From Cupriavidus yeoncheonensis (GTDB lineage: Bacteria; Pseudomonadota; Gammaproteobacteria; Burkholderiales; Burkholderiaceae), in the NCBI RefSeq assembly GCF_905397275.1, contig NZ_CAJPUY010000006.1:186001-250000 (forward strand): DNA of 64,000 bases, in the 5' to 3' direction. The notes under the pieces were generated by a model. That model was not told the origin of the DNA and did no database searches. It saw only the letters and a list, made by a program, of their open reading frames with translations. The translations under genes were made by a program, and so were the position numbers. Shown piece by piece: positions 36,605-45,115 of this stretch (the stretch's first letter is position 1; every line of letters begins with the position of its first letter).

Positions 36605-37536
36605 AAGACAAACTCCCTCCCGTGGTTACTGCAACACAACCCCATCCCGTGGGCCGGGTGCGCCACCTGGTTCGCCAATATGCCGCCCTGACCAAGCCGC
36701 GCGTCACGCAGCTCGCGGTGTTCTGCGCCATCATCGGCATGTTCCTGGCCACGCCGGGCATGGTGCCGTGGCGCGTGCTGATCGGCGGCGCCGCAGGCAT
36801 CTGGCTGCTGGCCGGGGCCGCGTTCGCGATCAATTGCCTGGTCGAGCAGAAGATCGACGCACTGATGCGCCGCACGGCCTGGCGCCCGTCGGCCACGGGC
36901 GAGATCACCACCACCCAGACGCTGATCTTCTCGGCCGTCCTCGGCGGCGCCGGCATGTGGCTGTTGCATGTGTTCGCCAACGACCTGACGATGTGGCTGA
37001 CCTTCGCCACCTTCCTGGGCTATGCGGTCGTCTACACCATCCTGCTCAAGCCGGCCACGCCGCAGAACATCGTCATCGGCGGCCTGTCGGGCGCCATGCC
37101 GCCTGCGCTCGGCTGGGCGGCCGTGGCCAATGACGTGCCGGCCGAGGCCTGGTTCCTGGTGCTGATCATCTTCACCTGGACCCCGCCGCATTTCTGGGCG
37201 CTGGCCTTGTATCGCCGCGCCGACTACGCCAAGTCCGGGCTGCCGATGCTGCCGATCACGCATGGCGAAAAGTACACGCTGCTCAATATCCTGCTGTACA
37301 CGCTGGTCATGATCGCCGCGACGCTGCTGCCGTTCGTCTACGGCATGAGCGGCTACATCTACCTGGCCAGCGCGCTGGTGTTGGGCGCATGGTTCCTGAA
37401 GTACTCGTGGACGCTGTACCGCGACTACTCCGACGAGCTGGCGCAGCGCACATTCCGCTTCTCGATCCTGTACCTGTCGATCCTGTTCGCGGTCCTGCTG
37501 GTCGATCACTACTTCAAGTTCGTGCCGCAGGCCTGA
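36601..37536 (+). CDS. ctaB: Protoheme IX farnesyltransferase (heme O synthase)
   Basis: A 311-residue UbiA-family prenyltransferase attaching a farnesyl group to heme B. The prenyl-diphosphate-binding Asp motif appears in [19 protein letters not shown], with [24 protein letters not shown] (in pieces) and [15 protein letters not shown]. About nine membrane helices. The ATG overlaps the ctaA stop by 4 nt. Confidence 0.97.
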   Translation: MKDKLPPVVTATQPHPVGRVRHLVRQYAALTKPRVTQLAVFCAIIGMFLATPGMVPWRVLIGGAAGIWLLAGAAFAINCLVEQKIDALMRRTAWRPSATGEITTTQTLIFSAVLGGAGMWLLHVFANDLTMWLTFATFLGYAVVYTILLKPATPQNIVIGGLSGAMPPALGWAAVANDVPAEAWFLVLIIFTWTPPHFWALALYRRADYAKSGLPMLPITHGEKYTLLNILLYTLVMIAATLLPFVYGMSGYIYLASALVLGAWFLKYSWTLYRDYSDELAQRTFRFSILYLSILFAVLLVDHYFKFVPQA

Positions 37537-37685
37537 GTGGCCTGCCTGTCTGTGGCCCGCCTGTAAGTGGCCTGCGACATCTTGTCGCGGCCGCGGCGGC
37601 GCCGGGCACGGATGGGCGATACTGTGTGCTGCCCTCGCCATCGCGGTGCCGCTGCCTTTCCGGCGCCCCCGACTTCCAATCTCGC

Positions 37686-38306
37686 ATGACCAAGCCAAGC
37701 CAATCCCCCGGGCTCCTCGCCTCGTTCCGCCGCCTTGCCGCGCTGGCCTTCCTGGCGCTGGCGCTTGCCGCCTGCGGCCAGCAGAAGGCCTCGTTCCGCA
37801 ACGTCGACATCAGTGGCGGTGCGGACTTCGGCAAGGACTTTTCACTGACCGACCACAACGGCAAGGTCCGCACGATCGCGGACTTCAAGGGCAAGGTCGT
37901 GGTGATGTTCTTCGGCTATACCCATTGTCCCGATGTCTGCCCGACCACCATGGCCGAACTCAAGGCGGTGATGGAGCAGCTCGGCCCGGACGCCGACAAG
38001 GTCCAGGTGCTGTTCGTCACGGTCGATCCGGAACGCGATACGCAGGCGCTGCTGGCGCAGTACGTGCCGGCGTTCGATCCGCGCTTCCTGGGCATGCGGC
38101 CGGCCGATGATGCGGCGCTGCAGAAGGTCGCCAAGGATTTCAAGGTGTACTACGCGAAGGTGCCGGGGTCTTCGCCGAACAACTACACCATGGATCACTC
38201 GGCCGGCAGCTACGTGTTCGACCCCGAAGGGCGCTTGCGACTGTTCATTCGCCACGGGCAAGGGCCGGAGCCGATTGCCCACGATATCAAGCAGCTGCTG
38301 TCCTGA
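37686..38306 (+). CDS. SCO-family copper chaperone (lipoprotein)
   Basis: A 206-residue SCO1/SenC protein that delivers copper to CuA of subunit II. A lipoprotein signal (LALALAACG) anchors a thioredoxin-like domain with CPDVC (CxxxC) and the third ligand His in YTMDHSAGSYVFD. All three copper ligands are present, unlike the SCO-like protein at 34832. Last gene of the oxidase assembly set, followed by a terminator shared with rpoH. Confidence 0.95.
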   Translation: MTKPSQSPGLLASFRRLAALAFLALALAACGQQKASFRNVDISGGADFGKDFSLTDHNGKVRTIADFKGKVVVMFFGYTHCPDVCPTTMAELKAVMEQLGPDADKVQVLFVTVDPERDTQALLAQYVPAFDPRFLGMRPADDAALQKVAKDFKVYYAKVPGSSPNNYTMDHSAGSYVFDPEGRLRLFIRHGQGPEPIAHDIKQLLS

Positions 38307-38324
38307 GCGCAGCGCAGGAATGGC

Positions 38325-38353
38325 AAAAGGCCGGTCCAGGGGACCGGCCTTTT
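38325..38353. terminator. Bidirectional terminator between sco and rpoH
   Basis: A perfect 13-bp stem AAAAGGCCGGTCC (38325-38337) with GGACCGGCCTTTT (38341-38353) and loop AGG, between two convergent genes. Confidence 0.88.
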
Positions 38354-38388
38354 GCATGGCGCCAGCGGATTGCCCGGGCGCCGCGCGA

Positions 38389-39318
38389 TCAGGCAAACGC
38401 CTGCAGCGCGCCCTTCATCTTCTTCATGGCCGCCGCCTCGATCTGGCGGATCCGTTCGGCCGAGACACCGAATTCATCGGCCAGCTCATGCAGCGTGGCG
38501 CCGCCCGAGCCGTCGTCCTCGACGTGCAGCCAGCGCGCCTCGATGATGCGGCGGCTGCGCTCGTCCAGGCGCGTCAGTGCCTCTTCCAGCCCCTCGACCT
38601 GCATGCGGTCTTGACGCTTGGCTTCCAGCACGCGCGTGGGCTCGTTGTGGTTGTCCGCCAGGTAGGCGATCGGGGCGAACTCTTCCTCGCCGTCGTCGAT
38701 CTGCCCTTCCAGCGCGAGATCGCCACCCGACAGGCGGGTTTCCATCTCCATCACCTCTTCAGGCTTGACGTTGAGTTCGCGCGCAACGGCTTCGATCTGC
38801 TCCGGCGTGAACGCATGGGAGCCCTTCTTGTGGCTGCGCAGGTTGAAGAACAGCTTGCGCTGGGCCTTGGTGGTCGCCACCTTGACCATGCGCCAGTTCT
38901 TCAGCACGTACTCGTGGATCTCGGCCTTGATCCAGTGCATGGCGTACGACACCAGGCGCACGCCCTGGTCCGGGTTGAAGCGCTTCACGGCCTTCATCAG
39001 GCCGATATTGCCTTCCTGGATCAGGTCGGCGTGCGGCAGGCCGTACCCAAGGTACTGGCGTGCGATCGACACCACCAGGCGCAGGTGGGACATCACCATC
39101 TGGCGTGCGGCATCAACGGAATCATGGTCGCGCAGTTCGCGCGCGAGACGCTGCTCTTCCTCGGCGGTAAGCAGGGGAATGCGATGGATCGCCTGGATAT
39201 AGCTTTCCAGGTTGCCCACGGTGGCCGGGAAGGTCAAGGCAAAGCTTCCGGCGAGCTTGGGCGCCGTCGGCAGACGGCTGTTCAGCACGGTTTGGTCGGC
39301 AGGCAAGACTGCGTTCAC
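38389..39318 (-). CDS. rpoH: RNA polymerase heat-shock sigma factor sigma-32
   Basis: A 309-residue sigma-70-family factor directing heat-shock transcription. Region 2 contains LRLVVSIARQYLGYGLPHADLIQEGNIGLMKAVKRF in consecutive pieces, the RpoH box is QRKLFFNLR, and region 4 ends with SAERIRQIEAAAMKKMK. Length slightly exceeds E. coli (284) owing to the N-terminus. A perfect CIRCE element lies about 80 bp upstream, implying HrcA repression in addition to the usual post-transcriptional controls. Confidence 0.97.
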   Translation of the reverse strand: MNAVLPADQTVLNSRLPTAPKLAGSFALTFPATVGNLESYIQAIHRIPLLTAEEEQRLARELRDHDSVDAARQMVMSHLRLVVSIARQYLGYGLPHADLIQEGNIGLMKAVKRFNPDQGVRLVSYAMHWIKAEIHEYVLKNWRMVKVATTKAQRKLFFNLRSHKKGSHAFTPEQIEAVARELNVKPEEVMEMETRLSGGDLALEGQIDDGEEEFAPIAYLADNHNEPTRVLEAKRQDRMQVEGLEEALTRLDERSRRIIEARWLHVEDDGSGGATLHELADEFGVSAERIRQIEAAAMKKMKGALQAFA

Positions 39319-39400
39319 TCAATTACTCCTTTCGCATCCGGCGGTTCGGTTGCCGGTGCGCCGCTCCGGTGGATGGGAGGGCGCAGCATTGCAACACATC

Positions 39401-39427
39401 TTAGCACTCAAGCCGGGTGAGTGCTAA
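39401..39427. promoter_or_regulatory. CIRCE element (HrcA operator) upstream of rpoH
   Basis: TTAGCACTC-N9-GAGTGCTAA, an exact match to the CIRCE consensus with the standard 9-bp spacer. It sits 83-109 bp upstream of the rpoH ATG, so HrcA binding would repress rpoH at normal temperature. The rest of 39319-39669 holds no gene; it includes an inverted repeat pair at 39495-39534. Confidence 0.92.
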
Positions 39428-39494
39428 TTGGAGTCCCTAAGCTGCCGATAGTTCCTGATGATTGTCATCTATCTTCGGATAGCATTCCCCACAT

Positions 39495-39534
39495 CAAGGT
39501 GCTTAGGCTGCATATCGGCAGTCCGGACACCTTG
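39495..39534. repeat. Nested inverted repeat between rpoH and the pirin gene
   Basis: CAAGGTG (39495-39501) and CACCTTG (39528-39534) enclose CTGC-N6-GCAG, giving a potential two-tier hairpin. A small CTATC-TTCG-GATAG hairpin lies at 39469-39482. Could be an operator or leader structure of the pirin gene; no family recognised. Confidence 0.4.
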
Positions 39535-39669
39535 AGTTAGAGGGCCGTCGGGCCCCTCGGTTCGCACCGCCCGGCGGGATACTGTATTGCGCCAGCCGCT
39601 ACACTGACAGTGCTGGCGCGAGCACCGCCACCGCCTCATCAAGAGCCTGTCACACGATCCGGAGTACCT

Positions 39670-40545
39670 ATGTCTGCCATCGAACACCTGCTCAAGCCCC
39701 ATGTGCGGGACCTGGGCGATTTCACCGTGCGTCGCCTGCTGCCCGCGGCTGCGACCCAGACCGTTGGCCCGTTCATTTTCTTCGACCATATGGGTCCGGT
39801 GACGCTGCCGCCGGGTCATGGCGCCGATGTGCGTCCGCATCCGCATATCGGCCTGGCCACGGTGACTTACCTGTTCGACGGGGAGATCGTGCACCGCGAC
39901 AGCCTTGGCAGCGAACAGGTCATTCGCCCCGGCGACGTCAACTGGATGACCGCCGGCAACGGCATTGTCCATTCGGAACGCTCGCCCGAAGCCGTGCGTG
40001 AAGCCGGCGCGCGCCTGCATGGCATCCAGACCTGGGTGGCACTCCCCAAGGACCATGAAACCGTGGCGCCGTCGTTCTTCCACCATCCCGGCGCCACGCT
40101 GCCCAAGATCGAGCGGGCGGGCGTGCGCATGACGGTGATCGCCGGAGACGCCTTTGGCAACACTTCCCCCGTCAAGGTATTCAGCCGCACGCTATACGTG
40201 GCGATCGAACTGGATGCCGGCGCCAGCATCGAGATCCCGCCCGAGCATGCCGAGCGGGGCGTCTACCCGGTCGACGGCAGCGTGGCGCTCGACGGCGAGG
40301 CGCTGCCTGCGGAGCACATGGTTGTGCTGGCGCCTGGCCAGACGGTGACGCTGACCGCCACCGTGCCGTCGCGCGTGATGCTGCTTGGCGGGGATCCCAC
40401 TGACGGCCGCCGGTTTATCTTCTGGAACTTCGTGGCCAGCAGCAAGGAAGCGATCGAGGCCGCTTCCCGGCGCTGGGAGGACGACGGCTTCCCGCATGTC
40501 CCCGGCGAGACCGAGCGGATTCCGCTGCCACCCCGCAAGACCTGA
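39670..40545 (+). CDS. Pirin family protein
   Basis: A 291-residue bicupin. The N-terminal cupin holds the metal-binding histidines in DVRPHPHIGLATVTYLFDG (in pieces), GNGIVHSERS and a conserved Glu region; the C-terminal pirin domain follows, with LGGDPTDGRRFIFWNFVASSKE in pieces. Bacterial pirins act as quercetinase-like dioxygenases or as metabolic regulators; which applies here is unknown. Start 39670 follows GGAG. Confidence 0.93.
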   Translation: MSAIEHLLKPHVRDLGDFTVRRLLPAAATQTVGPFIFFDHMGPVTLPPGHGADVRPHPHIGLATVTYLFDGEIVHRDSLGSEQVIRPGDVNWMTAGNGIVHSERSPEAVREAGARLHGIQTWVALPKDHETVAPSFFHHPGATLPKIERAGVRMTVIAGDAFGNTSPVKVFSRTLYVAIELDAGASIEIPPEHAERGVYPVDGSVALDGEALPAEHMVVLAPGQTVTLTATVPSRVMLLGGDPTDGRRFIFWNFVASSKEAIEAASRRWEDDGFPHVPGETERIPLPPRKT

Positions 40546-40566
40546 GGCGCAGGCGCCTGGTGCCGG

Positions 40567-41577
40567 TCAGAGCGGGCTGGCCCAGGCCACGCGCGTGCCC
40601 TGGCGCAGGCATTCCTGAATCGCGCGCACCTGCGTGGCGATCGGGGCGGGTACCGGCACCGCGCCGTCCAGCACCCTGCGCGTCCAGGCTGCCGTGTCGG
40701 CCACGTCGCTTCCCTGGGGCAGTTCCGGCACATCGGCAATCGAGCCGCTGGTGGGGTCGACGATGGTCTGCTGGTGGCCGTCGTGCAGCCAGTCGATGCG
40801 GCTGCCGCGGCGCGCGTCGGCCACCACCTCGCCTTCGGTGCCGCGCGCCAGCAGCACATTGGCGGGCTCATGCGAGAAATAGTCGGTCAGCGTTTCGCGG
40901 TACTCGGGGTGCGTATAGCTGTACAGGCGCAGTGCCTCGGCAGGGGAGTGCGCGCCGACCGGTTGCAGCATCTTGGCCACGGTGTGGGAGGAGTTGCGCA
41001 GGCCGATGACATTGCGGCGATCGAGCAACTGCGCCAGGCCCGGCGACAGCACATCGACCGGTACCACCGCCAGCGGCCCGTGGGCGCCGTCGCCATCGCG
41101 CAGGCGCGCCGTGGCGTCATCGGTCGATGCGCACAGCGATACGCCGAGCGCCTCGAACAGGCTCAGGCTGGTCACGCGGCCCTGGAATTCGCGCGAACCA
41201 TGCACCAGCACCGGAATCTCCTCGCGCGCCAGCAACAGGGCCAGCAGCGGCACCAGGTTGGGCTGCTTGCGCGCGCCGTTGTAGCTCGGGATGACCACCA
41301 CCTGGCGGTCGCCCGGCGCGGCCAGCGGCAGGCAATGCGCGTGCGCGGCTTCGAGCATGCCGGCCAGTTCGTGGGGGGCTTCACCCTTGATGCGGTAGGC
41401 CATCAGCACCGCGCCCAGCTCCAGGTCCGACACGCGGCCGGCCAGCATGGCATCGAACAGGGCTTGTGCGTCTTCGCGCGGCAGCGCGCGGGCGCCGTTC
41501 ACGCCGCGGCCGATTTCCTTGATATAGCGTGCCGCGGAAAACGGGCCCGCGGCAGGTGTGGCGTTGGATGTGGTCAT
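40567..41577 (-). CDS. ybiB: YbiB-type DNA-binding protein (glycosyltransferase family 3 fold)
   Basis: A 336-residue protein resembling anthranilate phosphoribosyltransferase (TrpD2 group). N-terminal helical domain with ALPREDAQALFDAMLAGRVSDLELGA in pieces, then the core with IPSYNGARKQPNLVPLLALLLA and GLRNSSHTVAKMLQP. E. coli YbiB binds DNA without sequence specificity and belongs to the LexA regulon; the glycine-rich PRPP loop of TrpD is not evident. Start 41577 is chosen for the conserved domain onset. Located downstream of the nitrate-type ABC genes on the same strand. Confidence 0.85.
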   Translation of the reverse strand: MTTSNATPAAGPFSAARYIKEIGRGVNGARALPREDAQALFDAMLAGRVSDLELGAVLMAYRIKGEAPHELAGMLEAAHAHCLPLAAPGDRQVVVIPSYNGARKQPNLVPLLALLLAREEIPVLVHGSREFQGRVTSLSLFEALGVSLCASTDDATARLRDGDGAHGPLAVVPVDVLSPGLAQLLDRRNVIGLRNSSHTVAKMLQPVGAHSPAEALRLYSYTHPEYRETLTDYFSHEPANVLLARGTEGEVVADARRGSRIDWLHDGHQQTIVDPTSGSIADVPELPQGSDVADTAAWTRRVLDGAVPVPAPIATQVRAIQECLRQGTRVAWASPL

Positions 41578-41668
41578 GGGCGGGCAGCGTGGGGGTGATT
41601 GGAGATCTCGCTTCATGATAGCGGAGCGCCGCCGCCACGCCCATGGCGGCAGGTGCGTCAGCGGTCGC

Positions 41669-42472
41669 TCAGGCCGCTTCCTGCAGGGCCGGGTTGCGCT
41701 GCTTGCGGTAGAGGAAATCCAGCACCGCCGTGCGGCAGGCGTGGTAGTCCCTGTCATCGGCCAGCGCCACGCGCTCGCGCGGACGCGGCAGGCCGACGCT
41801 CAGGATCTCGCCGATCGTGGCCGCCGGGCCGTTGGTCATCATCACGATGCGGTCGGCCAGCAGCACGGCCTCGTCCACGTCGTGCGTGACCATGACCACG
41901 GTGCTGCGGGTCCGCTCCACGATCTTCAGCAAGGCATCCTGCAGGTGCGCGCGTGTGAGCGCGTCGAGCGCGCCGAAGGGTTCATCCATCAGCAGGACCT
42001 TGGGCGCCATGGCCAGCGCGCGCGCAATGCCTACGCGCTGCTTCATGCCGCCCGAGATCTCGTGCGGGAACTTGCCTTCCGCGTGCGTCAGGCCCACCAG
42101 CGCGAGCGTGTCGTGCGTACGCGCCTTGAGCTGCGCCTTGCTTTCGCTGCTGCCGAACACGCGCTCCACGCCCAGGTGGACGTTGTCGAAGCAGGTCATC
42201 CACGGCAGCAGCGAGTGGTTCTGGAACACCACCGCGCGCTCGGGCCCCGGGCCGGCGATTTCCCGGCCCGCGCAGATCAGCGCGCCGCTGGTCGGTGTGG
42301 CAAGGCCCGCGACCAGGTTGAGCAGCGTGGACTTGCCACAGCCCGAATGGCCGATCAGCGTGATGAACTCTCCCTGCGCGATCTGCAGGTTGATGTCGCG
42401 CAGCGCCACGAATGGCCCCTTGCGCGTCTTGAAGGTCTGCCCGACGTTTTCGATGCTGACGAACTTTTCCAT
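41669..42472 (-). CDS. ABC transporter ATP-binding protein (nitrate/taurine type, NrtD-like)
   Basis: A 267-residue ATPase. Walker A GHSGCGKST, Q-loop AVVFQNHSLLPW, signature ISGGMKQRVGIARAL, Walker B VLLMDEPFGALDALTR and the switch MVTHDVDEAVLLADR are all present. NrtD/TauB-type subunits energise uptake of nitrate, nitrite, taurine or similar anions. Start 42472 gives MEKFVSIENV. It lies 32 bp after the permease gene in the same operon. Confidence 0.93.
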   Translation of the reverse strand: MEKFVSIENVGQTFKTRKGPFVALRDINLQIAQGEFITLIGHSGCGKSTLLNLVAGLATPTSGALICAGREIAGPGPERAVVFQNHSLLPWMTCFDNVHLGVERVFGSSESKAQLKARTHDTLALVGLTHAEGKFPHEISGGMKQRVGIARALAMAPKVLLMDEPFGALDALTRAHLQDALLKIVERTRSTVVMVTHDVDEAVLLADRIVMMTNGPAATIGEILSVGLPRPRERVALADDRDYHACRTAVLDFLYRKQRNPALQEAA

Positions 42473-42504
42473 GGCCGTTTCCGTTGGGTTTGCGCTCGGT
42501 GCAG

Positions 42505-43407
42505 TCAGTTGTTGCCGTAGCTGAAGCGCCGGGCCAGCGCCAGCAGCGCATGTTCCAGCAGCAGGCCGATCACGCCGATCACGAAGATCGCGATGACGAT
42601 GTGCTCGACCTTCAGGTTGTTCCACTCGTCCCACAGCCAGAAGCCGATGCCGGTGCCGCCGGTCAGCATCTCCGCGGCCACGATCACCAGCCACGCGGTG
42701 CCGATCGACAGCCGCACGCCGGTCAGCATGTACGGCAGCACGGCCGGGAACAGCACGCGCGTGAACACCTTCCATTCGGACAGGTCCAGCACGCGTGCCA
42801 CGTTCAGGTAGTCCTGCGGCACGCGCGTGACGCCGACCGCGGTATTGATCACCATCGGCCAGATCGAGCAGATGAAGATGGCCCAGATCGCGGCAGGGTT
42901 GGCGGCCTTGAATAGCAGCAGCCCGATCGGCAGCCACGCCAGCGGCGACACCGGCCGCAGCAGGCTCATGACTGGCGCCGCCATCGCGTTCAGGAAGGCG
43001 AAGCGCCCCAGCACGAAGCCGGCCGGGATGCCGACCAGCGCCGCCAGCCCGAAACCCGCCCCGACACGCGCGAGCGACGCCAGCACGTTCCAGCCGATGC
43101 CCTGGTCATTGGGGCCATTGCGGTAGAACGGGTCGGCAAAGAGCGGAACGGCGGCGTTCCACGTGGCGCCAGGCGTCGGCAGCGCCGGGATCAGCGTGGC
43201 GATGCCGTGCCAGGCGAGCACGAACAGCGCAAAGCCCAGCAGCGGCGGCACGCATTTGAGCACGGCGGCGCGCAGCGCCTCGCGGCGTTCGGCGCGGCGT
43301 GCCTGGGCTTCGATTTCCAGCGCGCGGCGCCGCGCGCGTTCGCTGACGTCGGGGTCGGCCTGCAAGCCGGTGGCGCCTTCCGGCGCGGGTCTGGCGATGG
43401 CATTCAC
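42505..43407 (-). CDS. ABC transporter permease (nitrate type, NrtB-like)
   Basis: A 300-residue inner-membrane permease with a charged N-terminal segment (about 1-45, rich in Arg/Ala), about six helices, and the coupling motif with VTRVPQDYLNVARVLDLSEWKVFTRVLFPAVLPYMLTGVRL in consecutive pieces. Two identical subunits would form the channel. The family includes nitrate, cyanate and taurine systems. Confidence 0.92.
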   Translation of the reverse strand: MNAIARPAPEGATGLQADPDVSERARRRALEIEAQARRAERREALRAAVLKCVPPLLGFALFVLAWHGIATLIPALPTPGATWNAAVPLFADPFYRNGPNDQGIGWNVLASLARVGAGFGLAALVGIPAGFVLGRFAFLNAMAAPVMSLLRPVSPLAWLPIGLLLFKAANPAAIWAIFICSIWPMVINTAVGVTRVPQDYLNVARVLDLSEWKVFTRVLFPAVLPYMLTGVRLSIGTAWLVIVAAEMLTGGTGIGFWLWDEWNNLKVEHIVIAIFVIGVIGLLLEHALLALARRFSYGNN

Positions 43408-43459
43408 GTCTGGCTCCTTGGTTCAGGGGCAATCCGAAACGATGGCGATGGCCCGCGCA

Positions 43460-44773
43460 TCAGGCGTCGATGCTGAAGCCGTCGGCGTAGGCCTTTGGGT
43501 CCTTGGTGGCATCCCACACCACGCCGTCGATCAGCTTCGCGGTGCGGAAGTCGCTCTTGGGCAACGGCACCTGCGCCGCGGTGGCGGCCTGCTTGTAGAG
43601 ATCGATGCGGTTGACCTGCCTGGCCACGGCGAGATAGTCGGGATGGGCCTTGAGCAGGCCCCAGCGCTTGTGCTGCGTCAGGAACCACATGCCGTCCGAC
43701 AGGAACGGGAAGTTGGCAGAGCCATCCTGGTAGAACTTCATCGAGTCGGGGTCATCCCAGGTTTTGCCGAGACCGTTGCTGTAGCGGCCCAGCATGCGGT
43801 CCAGGATGATGTCCATGTCGGTGTTGACGTAGGACTTGGCGGCAATGGTCTCGGCCGTCTTGCGCCGGTTCGAGGCCGATGCGTCGATGTACTTCGAGGC
43901 TTCGAGGATGGCGGCCACCATGGCGCGCGCCGTGTTCGGGTACTTCTGCACGAACTCGGCGGTGGTGCCGAGGGTCTTCTCGGGGTGGTCCTTCCAGATC
44001 GCCTGCGTGGTTTCGACCGTGAAGCCGATCTTGTCGGCAATCGCGCGCGCGCCCCACGGCTCGCCCACGCAGAAGCCGTCCATATTGCCCACGCGCATAT
44101 TGGCCACCATCTGCGGCGGCGGCACGGTGATGGCCTTGGCGTCCTGCATCGGGTTGATGCCGTTGGCAGCCAGCCAGTAGTACAGCCACATGGCGTGCGT
44201 GCCGGTCGGGAAGGTCTGCGCGAAGGTGTAGTCGCGCTTTTCCCTGCTCATCAGCGCCTTCAGGCTGGCGCCGTCCTTCACGCCTTTCTCGGCCAGCTTG
44301 GACGACAGCGTGATGGCCTGCCCGTTGTGGTTCAGACTCATCAGGACCGCCATGTCCTTCTTCGGGCCGCCGATGCCGAGCTGAACGCCATAGATCAGTC
44401 CGTACAGCACGTGGGCGGCGTCGAGTTCGCCATTGACGAGCTTGTCGCGCACGCCGGCCCAGGAAGCCTCCTTGGTCGGCGTGATCCTGATGCCGTACTT
44501 CTTGTCCAGTCCGAGCGTGGCAGTCATGACCACCGAGGCGCAGTCCGTCAGCGGAATAAAGCCGATGCGCACCTCGGGCTTTTCCGGTGCGTCCGAGCCT
44601 GCCGCCCATGCGCCGGCGCGCACCAGCGGATCGACCAGCGTCATCACGCTGGCCCCGGCAATGGTGGCCAGCGCGCGGCGGCGGCCGCTGCTGGCCGGCG
44701 CCGCGTCGGCAGTGGCGAGGTCGGCATCGACCGCGGCGTGTTGCGGCTTGGCAATCCTGAGGCGAGAGGGCAT
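43460..44773 (-). CDS. Nitrate-type ABC transporter substrate-binding protein (NrtA-like)
   Basis: A 437-residue binding protein of the NrtA/CmpA family. The N-terminus carries a twin-arginine-like export signal (GRRRALATIAGASVMTLV), then IGFIPLTDCASVVMT, TFPTGTHAMWLYYWL, the ligand-site VGNMDGFCVGEPWGARAI and the family tail. The signal indicates a periplasmic receptor rather than the cytosolic sensor NasS. First transporter gene after the NasT leader; start 44773 has GGAG upstream. Confidence 0.93.
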   Translation of the reverse strand: MPSRLRIAKPQHAAVDADLATADAAPASSGRRRALATIAGASVMTLVDPLVRAGAWAAGSDAPEKPEVRIGFIPLTDCASVVMTATLGLDKKYGIRITPTKEASWAGVRDKLVNGELDAAHVLYGLIYGVQLGIGGPKKDMAVLMSLNHNGQAITLSSKLAEKGVKDGASLKALMSREKRDYTFAQTFPTGTHAMWLYYWLAANGINPMQDAKAITVPPPQMVANMRVGNMDGFCVGEPWGARAIADKIGFTVETTQAIWKDHPEKTLGTTAEFVQKYPNTARAMVAAILEASKYIDASASNRRKTAETIAAKSYVNTDMDIILDRMLGRYSNGLGKTWDDPDSMKFYQDGSANFPFLSDGMWFLTQHKRWGLLKAHPDYLAVARQVNRIDLYKQAATAAQVPLPKSDFRTAKLIDGVVWDATKDPKAYADGFSIDA

Positions 44774-44786
44774 TGCTGGGCTCCAA

Positions 44787-44847
44787 GAAAAAGGCGTCCC
44801 GATCCGCAGCCCGTGTTCGCCAGAAGACGGGTGCAGCTCAGGACGCC
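44787..44847 (-). terminator. Leader terminator before the nitrate-type transporter operon
   Basis: On the minus strand GGCGTCC (44847-44841) pairs with GGACGCC (44799-44793), with an inner CCCGT/ACGGG stem, and is followed by TTTTTC at 44792-44787, only 14 nt before the binding-protein ATG. A terminator this close to a start codon, after nasT, implies attenuation control. Confidence 0.82.
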
Positions 44848-44865
44848 GTTGTCCGTGGCGTGACA

Positions 44866-44918
44866 CGGCCCGCGTTGGCCGCGCCCGCCTGAATTTTGAT
44901 CGGCCCTCGTTGGCCGAT
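44866..44918 (-). ncRNA. ANTAR-responsive two-hairpin leader RNA
   Basis: Transcribed from the minus strand: hairpin P1 (44918-44899) with stem ATCGGCC/GGCCGAT and hexaloop AACGAG; 17-nt linker; hairpin P2 (44881-44866) with stem CGGCC/GGCCG and hexaloop AACGCG. Both loops have A at position 1 and G at position 4, the hallmark of ANTAR-protein targets. The terminator follows 18 nt later. NasT binding would stabilise P2 and prevent termination. Confidence 0.82.
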
Positions 44919-45115
44919 GCACGGATAACGCAATGGCTGTGCCAGGCTCAGTGGTGGCCTGGCGGCCCGTGAAAGGGTCAAGAACGGGATTCCGGGGCGA
45001 GTCATGTCCGCCGGCCGCGCAGGCCGGGCACCGGAGGAAGCGCCACTATCATGCATCGGCGCCAGATTTGTGCATTGCACCAGCCGCGTGCCGCAGCCGC
45101 ACCGCACGCAGATGC

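Noticed and set aside
37537..37685. Repeated GGCCTGC-like words between ctaB and sco
   Set aside because: Irregular spacing and no consistent unit; ordinary GC-rich spacer.
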